Positions 25,808 through 34,637 of a stretch of 64,000 nucleotides of DNA are shown piece by piece. Source of the stretch: Methanolobus chelungpuianus (GTDB lineage Archaea; Halobacteriota; Methanosarcinia; Methanosarcinales; Methanosarcinaceae); the NCBI RefSeq assembly GCF_024500045.1, contig NZ_JTEO01000004.1:372001-436000 (forward strand). The letters run 5' to 3'. Numbering within the stretch: position 1 is the stretch's first letter; each line of letters starts with the position of its first letter. Position numbers and translations under genes: made by a program. Below the pieces are notes generated by a model. That model did no database searches. It was not told the origin of the DNA and worked only from the letters and a program-made list of their open reading frames with translations.

Positions 25808-26596
25808 CTAGATAAGGCGCTCGATATCCGAGAGATCTATGGGTGATGTGGAATCCAGTGATAGCGGCGTAACGGATATGTGTCCTTTCTGCACCAGCGC
25901 ATTGACATCCGTGCCCTCCTCGTCAACCATGGAAAGGTCGCCGGCTATCCAGTAATATGGCCTGCCTCTGGGGTCGTGCCTTTCTTCCACTTCGGTCCTG
26001 AACAGCTTCCTGGCAAGCCGGGTGATCTCTACCTCGGTATCTGTCTCAACAGTGTATGGTATGTTCACGTTAAGCAGGTCTACTTTTTCAGGAAGGCCAT
26101 ATCTGAGCACATTGCGCGCTATCCTGTTCACCACCTTGATGGCAACCTCAAAGTCGTGTTCATAGTCCCGGTTGTCATCGAACTTCAGCCCCTCCTCCTT
26201 TACCTGGACCGAAGCTGCAATGGCAGGTATGCCGTGACTGGCCCCCTCAAGCGCCGCGCCTATAGTGCCTGAGGTGGTCACTGTGTCGGTGCTGATATTC
26301 TCTCCGATGTTAAAGCCTGACAGGATGAGGTCCGGCTTTTGCTTCATGATCGTGAACATGCCGATTATTACGGAATCGGTGGGAGTGCCGCCTACCGCAT
26401 TGACCTCAATGCCGTCCACCTTTGTCTTGGTGACCCTGAGCGGCTCAAAAATGGATATGGAGCGGCCTACCCCGCTCTGCTGCATCATGGGTGCAGCCAC
26501 GGTAACATCTCCGAGATCTGCCACGCTCCTGTAGGCAGCCCTTATTCCTGCGGAGTATACTCCGTCATCATTGGTCAGCAGAATCTTACTGGACAT
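25808..26596 (-). CDS. surE: 5'/3'-nucleotidase SurE
   Basis: About 262 residues, matching SurE from the N-terminal LLTNDDGVYSAGIRA through AAPMMQQSGVGRSIS, VGGTPTDSVIIG and SGFNIGENISTDTVTTSGTIGAALEG, which hold the metal-site aspartates and asparagine. SurE removes phosphate from nucleoside monophosphates. The ATG at 26596 is preferred over 26602 because AAAGGT lies at a good distance from it, but two extra residues are possible. Confidence 0.93.
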   Translation of the reverse strand: MSSKILLTNDDGVYSAGIRAAYRSVADLGDVTVAAPMMQQSGVGRSISIFEPLRVTKTKVDGIEVNAVGGTPTDSVIIGMFTIMKQKPDLILSGFNIGENISTDTVTTSGTIGAALEGASHGIPAIAASVQVKEEGLKFDDNRDYEHDFEVAIKVVNRIARNVLRYGLPEKVDLLNVNIPYTVETDTEVEITRLARKLFRTEVEERHDPRGRPYYWIAGDLSMVDEEGTDVNALVQKGHISVTPLSLDSTSPIDLSDIERLI

Positions 26597-26674
26597 GAGC
26601 ATACCTTTGCTGATATGTATATTAAAACTAATGGCTAAAAACAGGGAAGTAAGGACAACGGGAAGCTTTCGCTG

Positions 26675-27091
26675 TCATACGTTGGCGAAGACCCTCTTCT
26701 TATCCTTTGATTTGAGACAGGCATCAGAGCCTTCAGGAAGGTCTGCAAGGGCTTTTACCTTCTCAATGACCTCAATGTCCTCGCTCATTGCGTCGAGCTT
26801 GCTTATTATGTCGCAGATTGCCGCGTTCTGCTCCTCGCTGAGGCACTTGTTATCTTTTACGATCTCCAGGAGTATTGAAGCGTCGTCCAGCACCTGGGCA
26901 GCGATCGTCCTTTCCATGTACTGTCTGGCGGTTGCGGAGTCACTTGCCTTGAGAGTAAGGTTGAACTCATTGAGTTGAGTTTCGAACAACCCGACATCGT
27001 AATGGGCACTCCTGAAGATCTTTTTTACATAGTCTTCCCTGTAGACCTGTTTTGAGTTCTTCAGGACTTTAAGGAGCTTTTTATAATCCAT
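26675..27091 (-). CDS. Helical protein of unknown function (138 residues)
   Basis: Not recognised. The sequence is almost wholly alpha-helical and highly charged, without cysteine motifs or membrane segments: YKKLLKVLKNSKQVYREDYVKKIF, a middle region (TARQYMERTIAAQVLDDASILLEIV) and ISKLDAMSEDIEVIEKVKALADLPEG. It has the look of a soluble helical-bundle protein. It lies on the same strand as the 97-residue unknown protein 53 bases upstream, so they may be co-transcribed. The frame is open and codon use resembles the neighbours. Confidence 0.7.
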   Translation of the reverse strand: MDYKKLLKVLKNSKQVYREDYVKKIFRSAHYDVGLFETQLNEFNLTLKASDSATARQYMERTIAAQVLDDASILLEIVKDNKCLSEEQNAAICDIISKLDAMSEDIEVIEKVKALADLPEGSDACLKSKDKKRVFANV

Positions 27092-27144
27092 TATCTCTCG
27101 TCCGTTTTCAAACCCGGCTTGCAGGTTAGTATTATCAACTGTTC

Positions 27145-27438
27145 TCAGATGCTCTTATTGAGTGATCTGCGCTTGAACTCCAGATTGATCTCAGACTCGG
27201 CAGAAACAGTCGGGACGGCCATTAATGCGGTGTATGGCTCACTGAACTGTGCGCCATTGACATCGTAGTCGGATTCAACATCGATACCATAGTCCTTGTT
27301 CTCTTCAATGATGGGATCGCAAAGATATACCTGCAGGTTACCGCCCGCGTCCATGAATACAGAAGGCCTTACTCCGAAGTTGTTGTACTCTTCGACCAAT
27401 CCTCTAAAGATTAAAGACATGTACCGCATTGATTCCAT
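27145..27438 (-). CDS. Protein of unknown function (97 residues)
   Basis: Not recognised. A small acidic protein with RYMSLIFRGLVEEYNNFGVRPSVF at the N-terminus, then a beta-rich part (GNLQVYLCDPIIEENKDYGIDVE) and a basic end (FKRRSLNKSI). It is divergent from alaS, whose 280-base upstream space holds AT-rich promoter-like sequence (tatatttatataag, about 27598-27611). Confidence 0.65.
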   Translation of the reverse strand: MESMRYMSLIFRGLVEEYNNFGVRPSVFMDAGGNLQVYLCDPIIEENKDYGIDVESDYDVNGAQFSEPYTALMAVPTVSAESEINLEFKRRSLNKSI

Positions 27439-27718
27439 TAGGTCATCACCACTTATGCAATTTCCTGACCATGCATTTATAGGTAATGTCCTCGATTTTC
27501 GACTTATGTACTTTTATCTGGCATGTCATGTTCATAAAACTATTAATTAAGATCAGTTTCTGCAATAGATACGATAGTCAGGTGCTCAGGAAGGGATGTA
27601 TATTTATATAAGTGCTCTTATTATTCCTCCCGAATCTGCTGATAAGAAATGTTTTTAATCATTAGGTTGTACTTGGAAGAATTAATTTCATTAAACAATC
27701 ATCTAAGTTGGAGTAATT

Positions 27719-30496
27719 ATGCTTGAGGATGAGTATCAACTTGATTTTTTTTCCGAAAACGGTTTTGTCCGTAAGCAATGTTCAAAATGCGGAAAGTTCT
27801 ACTGGACAAGGGATCCTGAAAGGAACACATGCGGGGATGCCCCGTGTGACCCCTATTCCTTCATAGGCAGCCCTGTCTTTAACAGGAAGTTCGATCTTGC
27901 CGGGATGAGGGAATATTACCTCAAGTTCTTCGAGGATCGTGGCCACACAAGACTTGAGAGGTATCCTGTAGTTGCCAGGTGGAGGGACGACATCTATCTT
28001 ACCATTGCATCCATCGCAGACTTCCAGCCCTTCGTCACATCGGGCCAGGTTCCGCCTCCGGCCAATCCCCTGACCATATCCCAGCCATGCATACGTCTCT
28101 CGGACCTTGATGCAGTGGGAAGGAGCGGCCGCCACCTCACGACCTTTGAGATGATGGCTCATCACGCCTTCAATAAAAAGGGGGAGGAGATCTACTGGAA
28201 GGAAAGGACAATGGGACTGTGCGACGAGCTGTTCAACTCACTGGGAGTTGACCCTCTTGCAGTCACCTACAAGGAAGAGCCCTGGGCAGGAGGCGGGAAT
28301 GCCGGTCCCTGCGTAGAGGCGCTCATAGGCGGCCTTGAGGTCGCCACACTGGTGTTCATGGATCTCCAGCAATCAAAGGACGGGACCATCCCTATCAAGG
28401 GCGAGACCTACCGTAAGATGGACAACTATATAGTGGACACGGGATACGGCCTTGAGCGCTTTGTATGGGCTTCCAAGGGTTCGCCCACTATATACGATGC
28501 AGTCTTCCCGGGAATCGTGAGCGAGCTAATGCAGCTTGCAGGCCTTGAGCATGAGATCGATGATCCAGAGTATGCCAATATCCTTGCCCAGAATGCACGC
28601 CTTGCAGGGCTCATGGACGTGAGCGAGAAGGCAAACCTGCTTCAGCTACGCAAGCAGGTGGCATCCAGCATCGGGACTTCCGTAGAGAAGCTCTCTGCCA
28701 TCATGGAGCCGGTGGAGAACGTTTACGCTATCACCGACCACACCCGCTGCCTGACATTCATGCTTGCTGACGGCGTGATCCCGTCAAACGTGAAAGCAGG
28801 CTACCTTGCCCGTCTTGTGCTGCGCAGGACCCTCAGGATGATGAAGGATATGGACATCGACGCCTCGCTGGCCGATATCGTGAACATGCACATCAGGAAC
28901 CTGCCTGAATATCCTGAGTTCTCCGAGAAGTTCGATGTCATCGAAGATATCCTTGCCCATGAGGAAAAGAAGTTCGACGAGACACTTGAGCGCGGCAGGC
29001 GCATGATCCAGAAATCCGCCAAGCACTACAAGTCAACCGGCGAGAAGATACCTCTGGCAACACTCATCGAGATGTACGACAGCCACGGAATCCCTCCTGA
29101 GATATCCAGGGAAGCTGCTTCCGGGATGGGTGTCGAGGTAGAGCTCCCTGATAACTTCTACTCACTTGTGGCAGAGGGCCACAGCAAGGCAGAGGCAAAG
29201 GAAGAGAAGGTGTTCCCGTACATGGAGCGCGTGGAGAAGCTGCCAAAGACGAAGCGCCTATTCTACGACGAACCCACCAGGATGAAGTTCGAAGCTGTGG
29301 TGCTTGATGTTTTCGACAACCACCTTGTGCTTGACAGCACGCTCTTCTATCCCGAGGGCGGCGGGCAGCCTGCGGACCACGGGACCATAACGGTGTACGA
29401 CAATGTCCTGAAAGTCATCGATGTGCAGGTGGTCAATGGCGTGATCGTGCACATCATCGACAAGCTAGAGGATGAACTCCACCTGCGCAAAGGCGATCTG
29501 GTTGTCGGTAAAGTGGACGAGGAAAGGAGGATGGCCCACGCCTGCCATCACACTGCGACACACATCGTCAACGATGCTGCAAGAAAGGTACTTGGTGATC
29601 ATGTCTGGCAGGCAGGTGCGCAGAAGAGCACTGACCGTGCCCGCCTGGACATATCCCATTACAAACGCATCATCCCTGAAGAGCTGAATCGCATAGAGCT
29701 CATAGCAAACCGTACTGTAATGGAGAACCAGCGTGTTACGGCCGAGTGGCTTGACAGGATAGAAGCGGAGAAGAAGTACGGCTTTAAGCTGTACCAGGGA
29801 GGAGTTCCCCCGGGAAACAGGATACGTGTGCTCAAGGTAGCTGATGACGTGGAGGCCTGCGGAGGTACCCACTGCACCAGCACAGGTCTTGTGGGGCCCA
29901 TAAAGATCCTCAAGACTGAGCGCATCCAGGATGGTGTTGAGCGTATAGAATATGCTGCCGGTCTTGCTGCAGTGAGGGCCACTCAGAGAATGGAGGAATG
30001 CCTGAACCAGTCCGCGGAGGCCCTGAGAGTTCTGCCGGAGCACCTGCCAGCAACTATCGACCGCTTCTTCAGCGAATGGAAGGAGTTCAAGAAGGACAAT
30101 GAGCGCCTGAAAGAAGAGCTGGCACGTATGCGTGTGAGCCGGATGGCGGACAGCGCCTGCGTTATCGGTGGCATGCGGGTCGTAGCAGAACTGGTGCCAA
30201 ATGCGGACGCTGACGAGCTTGTCAAGATAGCAGGCGAACTTACCGGGAACAAGGATGTCATTGCCATTCTTGCAAGCGACTGTAGCGGTGTCAAGATAGT
30301 GGCAGCCGCAGGCGAGGATGCGCTTAAGGCCGGCGCAGATGCCGGGAAGATCGTTTCCACGATGTCCAGGGCAGTTGGCGGTGGCGGCGGCGGCCGTCCG
30401 AACATGGCTCGCGGCGGCGGTCCTGAGTCCCTCCGGATCAATGACTCCATGCAAACTGGTATCGACCTGCTCAAACAGCAGTTGAAGGCAAACTGA
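27719..30496 (+). CDS. alaS: Alanyl-tRNA synthetase
   Basis: A 925-residue archaeal AlaS. The archaeal N-terminal zinc extension (CSKCGKFYW ... CGDAPC) precedes the class II catalytic core. The editing domain has HACHHTATHIV (about residue 611) and CGGTHC (about 713). A C-terminal oligomerisation part ends with the glycine-rich GGGGGRPNMARGGG loop. It charges tRNA-Ala and clears mischarged Ser/Gly. A KaiC-like ATPase gene begins eight bases after the stop. Confidence 0.97.
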   Translation: MLEDEYQLDFFSENGFVRKQCSKCGKFYWTRDPERNTCGDAPCDPYSFIGSPVFNRKFDLAGMREYYLKFFEDRGHTRLERYPVVARWRDDIYLTIASIADFQPFVTSGQVPPPANPLTISQPCIRLSDLDAVGRSGRHLTTFEMMAHHAFNKKGEEIYWKERTMGLCDELFNSLGVDPLAVTYKEEPWAGGGNAGPCVEALIGGLEVATLVFMDLQQSKDGTIPIKGETYRKMDNYIVDTGYGLERFVWASKGSPTIYDAVFPGIVSELMQLAGLEHEIDDPEYANILAQNARLAGLMDVSEKANLLQLRKQVASSIGTSVEKLSAIMEPVENVYAITDHTRCLTFMLADGVIPSNVKAGYLARLVLRRTLRMMKDMDIDASLADIVNMHIRNLPEYPEFSEKFDVIEDILAHEEKKFDETLERGRRMIQKSAKHYKSTGEKIPLATLIEMYDSHGIPPEISREAASGMGVEVELPDNFYSLVAEGHSKAEAKEEKVFPYMERVEKLPKTKRLFYDEPTRMKFEAVVLDVFDNHLVLDSTLFYPEGGGQPADHGTITVYDNVLKVIDVQVVNGVIVHIIDKLEDELHLRKGDLVVGKVDEERRMAHACHHTATHIVNDAARKVLGDHVWQAGAQKSTDRARLDISHYKRIIPEELNRIELIANRTVMENQRVTAEWLDRIEAEKKYGFKLYQGGVPPGNRIRVLKVADDVEACGGTHCTSTGLVGPIKILKTERIQDGVERIEYAAGLAAVRATQRMEECLNQSAEALRVLPEHLPATIDRFFSEWKEFKKDNERLKEELARMRVSRMADSACVIGGMRVVAELVPNADADELVKIAGELTGNKDVIAILASDCSGVKIVAAAGEDALKAGADAGKIVSTMSRAVGGGGGGRPNMARGGGPESLRINDSMQTGIDLLKQQLKAN

Positions 30497-30504
30497 GGTG
30501 CGGC

Positions 30505-31845
30505 ATGATCCCCGGGGAAATCAGGCAGTTCTTCTCTTCCCAGTTCGGGAAGTCCCTTGTGGTCAAGGGCAAGCCCGGAACCGGCAAGACCACTTTCGTA
30601 TTCGGGATACTGCATGAATTATGCCCCGGCGGGAACTGCATCTATATTTCCCCCCGGATAGATAAGTCCTCATCATACGGGAAGTTCCCCTGGATAGAGG
30701 GAGATTTCAACAACAATGAGGATTTCCTGAGGATGCTCGCTTCCCGCATCAAGGCGATATGGGAATCAAGCGACTCAAAACCCATGATAGTTGTGGACTC
30801 CATTGATTCTCTCAGTATTGCCACCACAAGGTCTGTACACTGGGAGGAGAACAAGTTCGAGCTGGAACGCCTTCTCATGGATTTCTCAAGGAAGGTCAAT
30901 GCCGACCTTGTGATGATCACAGAAAAGACCGATATCGACTCACTGGACTATCTAGTCGACGGGGTTGTCTCTGTCGAGATATCCGAAATGGCGGGAAGCG
31001 ATATCCGCAAGATCCATCTGCTCAAGCTCCGCGGTGTTGGCATGTCCCAGTCCAGGTACCTGTTCACGCTGCACAATGGAACGTTTACCAGTTTCGAGCC
31101 TTTCAGGGTCTCATTTCCAGAACACACTCTGATCCCCTCTCCTGTGACGGACCCTGCCCACAGTAAGATATCCACCGGCAGCCCTGACTTTGACGAGATA
31201 CTGGGTGGTGGCTACCAGAAGGGAAGTTTCAACCTATTCGAGATCACAAGCGGTGTAGGAGATTCATTTTACAGTATCCTGCTACCGACCTTCATAAACC
31301 ACCTGAACATGGGCAGGGCCATGCTTAGCATCCCCACTGAAGGAACCAGTGTTGAGACAGAAAAAAGGATGATATCTCCCTTCACCAATGAGGCCAATTT
31401 CCCCCGCCAGTTCAAGGGATTCGAGATACGTGACCAGAAGGGCCGCATGCCTGCTTATGTGGAAGCGTTCTCCGGAAACCTCTACAAGGATATGGAGATA
31501 TTCTATCAGTCAAAGCACGAGATGATGCGCCAGCTCGGATCTCCTCTTCTTGACTATATAGGACTTGACAGCATGGAGTACAGTTATGGCTGGGAGAACA
31601 TAGGCGCTGTGATAGGACAGATCGCTTCCGTTACAAAGACCACTGAGAACATAGTTGTCGCCGTTGCAAAACACGGCCAGAAGATCACTGACTCCGTGGC
31701 TCACATGGCCACCACCCACTGGAAGTTCGAGAACGTGGACAAGACCCTTGTGATGTACGGGATCGTCCCAAAGACCGGGATGTATGTGGCCCAGATGGAT
31801 TTCAGCTCGGGCTATCCCCAAGTCAGGCTCGTTCCGATCAAGTGA
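30505..31845 (+). CDS. Two-domain KaiC/RAD55-like ATPase
   Basis: A 446-residue protein with two RecA-fold domains. The first has a good Walker A (KGKPGTGKTTFVFG, about residues 22-35) and Walker B (PMIVVDSIDSLS, about 92-103), as in the GvpD/RAD55 group. The second, from about residue 220 (ISTGSPDFDEILGGGYQKGS), has the KaiC entry sequence but EITSGVGDSF in place of a P-loop, so it probably does not hydrolyse ATP. Archaeal single-domain relatives include FlaH. It is followed by two receiver-domain genes and sits near the archaellum operon, so a role in signal-controlled motility is inferred, not shown. Confidence 0.82.
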   Translation: MIPGEIRQFFSSQFGKSLVVKGKPGTGKTTFVFGILHELCPGGNCIYISPRIDKSSSYGKFPWIEGDFNNNEDFLRMLASRIKAIWESSDSKPMIVVDSIDSLSIATTRSVHWEENKFELERLLMDFSRKVNADLVMITEKTDIDSLDYLVDGVVSVEISEMAGSDIRKIHLLKLRGVGMSQSRYLFTLHNGTFTSFEPFRVSFPEHTLIPSPVTDPAHSKISTGSPDFDEILGGGYQKGSFNLFEITSGVGDSFYSILLPTFINHLNMGRAMLSIPTEGTSVETEKRMISPFTNEANFPRQFKGFEIRDQKGRMPAYVEAFSGNLYKDMEIFYQSKHEMMRQLGSPLLDYIGLDSMEYSYGWENIGAVIGQIASVTKTTENIVVAVAKHGQKITDSVAHMATTHWKFENVDKTLVMYGIVPKTGMYVAQMDFSSGYPQVRLVPIK

Positions 31846-31930
31846 TTCTTTGTCTCCTCTTTTTTCCACTACACCCCAAACATTAATATGAATATAGCAC
31901 TAATATTTACAAAACAAGTTTAAAAGGTAA

Positions 31931-32995
31931 ATGATAATGGATGATCAGACTAAGGAAATCCTGGCAACTCTAAGGGACGAGTTATCAGATAAGAGTTCAC
32001 TGTTCTTTGCTCAGGTTGACAGTTCTGTCGAGCGTTTAGTCTATCTTCATATTTACGATGTACTCCGGAACGACCCTGCAAGAAATGTCGTGTGGCTGTG
32101 CCTCAATTATCCGCGTGATAAGGTGCTGGGGAAGTTCAAGGATTTCGGTTTCGATATCATTGGACTTCAGGACCGTTTGTTCTTCATTGATGTTGAAGTG
32201 CCAGGCAAGCCGCCACAGCAGGGGACCTTTTACTGCAGCTCGGTGGCGGACTACACCAAGATGGCATCCCATATATCAAACCTATTTGAGAGGGATGCCC
32301 GCACCCTGTTGGTAATGGACAACATGAATGTGCTGGCTACCGATACCATGCAGGTGGTCGAGACCTTCATGCAGTTCGTGGAGAAGAAAGTGCGTGAGAA
32401 TGAAGGTGCAATCGCCTCCATGCTTCTGAAGGATATACTCTCCCAGGAGAATGAGATGCTGGTAAAGTCCTTTTTTGATGTGATCCTCGACGTGACCAGC
32501 ATCGGTGAGGTGCATACCCAGATAGGGCTCAAGGATTTCGACTTCAGGTACATGGTGGAGGATGGCTCCATCAGGCTGGAATATGCCCGCAGGAAAGTCA
32601 AAAGGGACCGGCTGAAGATCCTCATAGTGGATGACGAGCCTGACATACCGGAACTGCTCAAGCTATCCCTTATCAGTGAGCCCTACGATTTCCTGGTAGC
32701 TTATAACGGTCAGGAGGCGATCGATATCACTCTGAAGGAACATCCCGACCTGATATTGCTTGATATCATGATGCCTGACATGGACGGATATGAGGTTGTC
32801 GAGCAGCTCAAGAACAGCAAGACAGCCAATGATATTCCTGTTATCATGATCTCCGCGAAGACCGCGATAGAGGACAAGGTGAAAGGCATGGAGCTTGGCA
32901 TTGATGATTACATATCCAAGCCCTTTGATAAAAGGGAAGTGAAAGCCCGGATAAAAATGGTGATGAGGCGGCTTGGATGGGCTCTAGAGGAATAA
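31931..32995 (+). CDS. Degenerate RecA-like domain fused to response-regulator receiver
   Basis: A 354-residue fusion. Residues 1-215 look like a RecA/KaiC-type fold that has lost its P-loop: LFFAQVDSSVERLVYLHIYDVL where Walker A would stand, while TLLVMDNMNVLAT resembles Walker B. Residues 230-345 are a complete CheY-type receiver (ILIVDDEPD; phospho-acceptor Asp in LILLDIMMPDMDGYE; ISAKT; DDYISKPF). No DNA-binding domain is present, so output must be by protein contact. It lies between the KaiC-like ATPase and a stand-alone receiver. Start is ATG 31931 or 31937. Confidence 0.85.
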   Translation: MIMDDQTKEILATLRDELSDKSSLFFAQVDSSVERLVYLHIYDVLRNDPARNVVWLCLNYPRDKVLGKFKDFGFDIIGLQDRLFFIDVEVPGKPPQQGTFYCSSVADYTKMASHISNLFERDARTLLVMDNMNVLATDTMQVVETFMQFVEKKVRENEGAIASMLLKDILSQENEMLVKSFFDVILDVTSIGEVHTQIGLKDFDFRYMVEDGSIRLEYARRKVKRDRLKILIVDDEPDIPELLKLSLISEPYDFLVAYNGQEAIDITLKEHPDLILLDIMMPDMDGYEVVEQLKNSKTANDIPVIMISAKTAIEDKVKGMELGIDDYISKPFDKREVKARIKMVMRRLGWALEE

Positions 32996-33056
32996 TTATA
33001 TATTTCAGTTCTATATTATTCTCTAGCGTAGAGCATTTCTTTAACAGGAGTATACG

Positions 33057-33437
33057 ATGCATCCAAAAATCATGGTGGTAGACGATGAGCCGGATACCAT
33101 AGACCTTGTAAAGATAATCCTTGAGTCTGAGAATATAGAGGTCATCGGCGCAAGCAGCGGATTTGAGTGCCTTGAGCTGATGGACGTGGAAAAGCCCGAT
33201 CTCATTCTACTGGACATCATGATGCCTGATATGAACGGCTGGGAGACCTTCCATAAGATCAAGGAAAAGGATCCGGGCCTGCCTGTTGCAATGCTCACTG
33301 TCAAGAGCCAGGAATTCGATAAAATGCTCGGCCTGCATGTGCTCAAGGCGGATGACTACATTACAAAGCCTTTCAGCAGGAAAGAACTGATAAAAAGGAC
33401 CAAGGAACTGCTTGGAACAAAGATCCCTAACTCCTGA
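33057..33437 (+). CDS. Stand-alone response-regulator receiver protein
   Basis: A 126-residue single receiver domain: VVDDEPDTID at the start, the phospho-acceptor aspartate in LILLDIMMPDMNGWE, LTVKS and DDYITKPFSRKEL at the end. No output domain is attached, so it should act like CheY or as a phosphorelay carrier. It resembles the receiver half of the upstream protein, which suggests duplication. The kinase partner is not in this cluster. Confidence 0.92.
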   Translation: MHPKIMVVDDEPDTIDLVKIILESENIEVIGASSGFECLELMDVEKPDLILLDIMMPDMNGWETFHKIKEKDPGLPVAMLTVKSQEFDKMLGLHVLKADDYITKPFSRKELIKRTKELLGTKIPNS

Positions 33438-33455
33438 TCCCGGGCTCATTAAGCC

Positions 33456-34514
33456 TCACAATGTCTCGCACAGGATCGCTACTCCTTCCTTCAGGAATAC
33501 GTGCGCTTTGCGATCCCCGCTAAGGTCATCTTCAAGCTGCCTGCGAATATCCCAGTACTCTTTTGGCTCTACCGCAGCTCTTAATATCACAGTTCCGAAC
33601 CCGCTTCTCCTGAGGAAAGCATTGATCTGCCCGGTGTCAAAATCCAGAGTTGACAGCACTTTATACCTGTTTTTGAACATGGGATGTTCCACGGCCCGAT
33701 CGGATGTAAGGAAAAGGCGTTTCCGGTCTATGACGAAAAGGCTGATGTCTGAAGCCTGTTCTGACAGGTCCTTTGCCAGTTGCGGGAGCAGTCCTGCTCT
33801 TTCGACAGCTTCCTCGGGTTCGTAGGCAAAGGAAGCAAGCCTTTCGGCAGTTTTGAGCTCACATGTGGCTGGGGATGACTCAATACGTGATCCCGATGGC
33901 AGGGATACTGCCGATGTGCCACACTTCATCAGGCTGCCAAAGTACAGGTCGAGCCTGTTGAGCTTCCCCTCAAGGGAAATATATTCCTTTTCACACTCAA
34001 AGGGTATCCTTTCAGGGGTGAGCTGCGGAGGCGCCTCAAAAGCAAAGCCTGAAGCTATGGGACTGTATGCTGCTATGACTTCTGGTATGGCAGGCCGCAG
34101 GCTGGCGATGTCGCGCATGTCCTCGGTTGGAGGCCTTGCAGGATCGGAAAAGACAATATCAAGTTCCGGTAACTGCCGGATAACTTCAGGTGATAGCGCG
34201 TCTCCGCAAATGAATTCCACATTGTCGATACCAAGAAGCCTGCAGTTCTTCTTGGCATAGGCTATCTTCTTCGGGTCTATCTCCACTGCATAGACCTGGT
34301 CACATTCTCTTGCAAAATATATGGTCTGCCCGCCAACACCGCAGCTGATATCTGCGATGGTGCTGCATTTCAGTCTTCCGGCCCTGTATCTTGCGACATC
34401 CTCGGGTGTTGCGAATCTGACCCCGTCACTGTCGGATATGATATTGTGTTCGAACTTCTTCTTGCGTGGCACTCTTATCCCCGGAAAAAGTGATCTCAAA
34501 TGATTTAAAGCCAT
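33456..34514 (-). CDS. Class I SAM-dependent methyltransferase with THUMP-like C-terminus
   Basis: A 352-residue protein from ATG 34514. The SAM site is ADISCGVGGQTIYFAREC (about residues 60-77) followed by VYAVEIDPKKIAYAKKNC and the catalytic-type IVFSDPARPP. The C-terminal 100 residues (RYKVLSTLDFDTGQINAFLRRSGFGTVILRAAVEPKEYW) look like the THUMP-like domain found in rRNA or tRNA methyltransferase relatives. The target RNA or protein is unknown. An open frame reaches 34616, but a minus-strand TATA (about 34572-34564) lies inside it, which favours the 34514 start. It is divergent from the archaellum operon. Confidence 0.82.
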   Translation of the reverse strand: MALNHLRSLFPGIRVPRKKKFEHNIISDSDGVRFATPEDVARYRAGRLKCSTIADISCGVGGQTIYFARECDQVYAVEIDPKKIAYAKKNCRLLGIDNVEFICGDALSPEVIRQLPELDIVFSDPARPPTEDMRDIASLRPAIPEVIAAYSPIASGFAFEAPPQLTPERIPFECEKEYISLEGKLNRLDLYFGSLMKCGTSAVSLPSGSRIESSPATCELKTAERLASFAYEPEEAVERAGLLPQLAKDLSEQASDISLFVIDRKRLFLTSDRAVEHPMFKNRYKVLSTLDFDTGQINAFLRRSGFGTVILRAAVEPKEYWDIRRQLEDDLSGDRKAHVFLKEGVAILCETL

Positions 34515-34565
34515 CTCTGTGAGAGTAGGATAAGCTTCGGTAAATACACCACTATTATTCAATAT

Positions 34566-34610
34566 TTTTATATAATATCGCATGTATATTGAAGTATCTA
34601 TAGATACTTC
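34566..34610 (+). promoter_or_regulatory. Archaellum operon promoter with 20-bp palindrome
   Basis: TATA-like tttatataat (34568-34577) is followed by GAAGTATCTATAGATACTTC (34591-34610), a perfect 20-bp palindrome that falls where transcription should begin, about 27 bases before the flaCE start codon. The place and symmetry are those of a dimeric regulator's operator. The same TATA region can also serve the divergent methyltransferase gene, so one site may control both. Confidence 0.6.
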
Positions 34611-34637
34611 CAACAAACTGTCTTATAATGTGAAACC

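Noticed and set aside
29465-30454. A 329-codon open frame on the minus strand inside alaS
   Set aside because: It lies wholly opposite a certain alaS gene, has no recognisable protein features and reflects the GC-rich third positions of the real gene.
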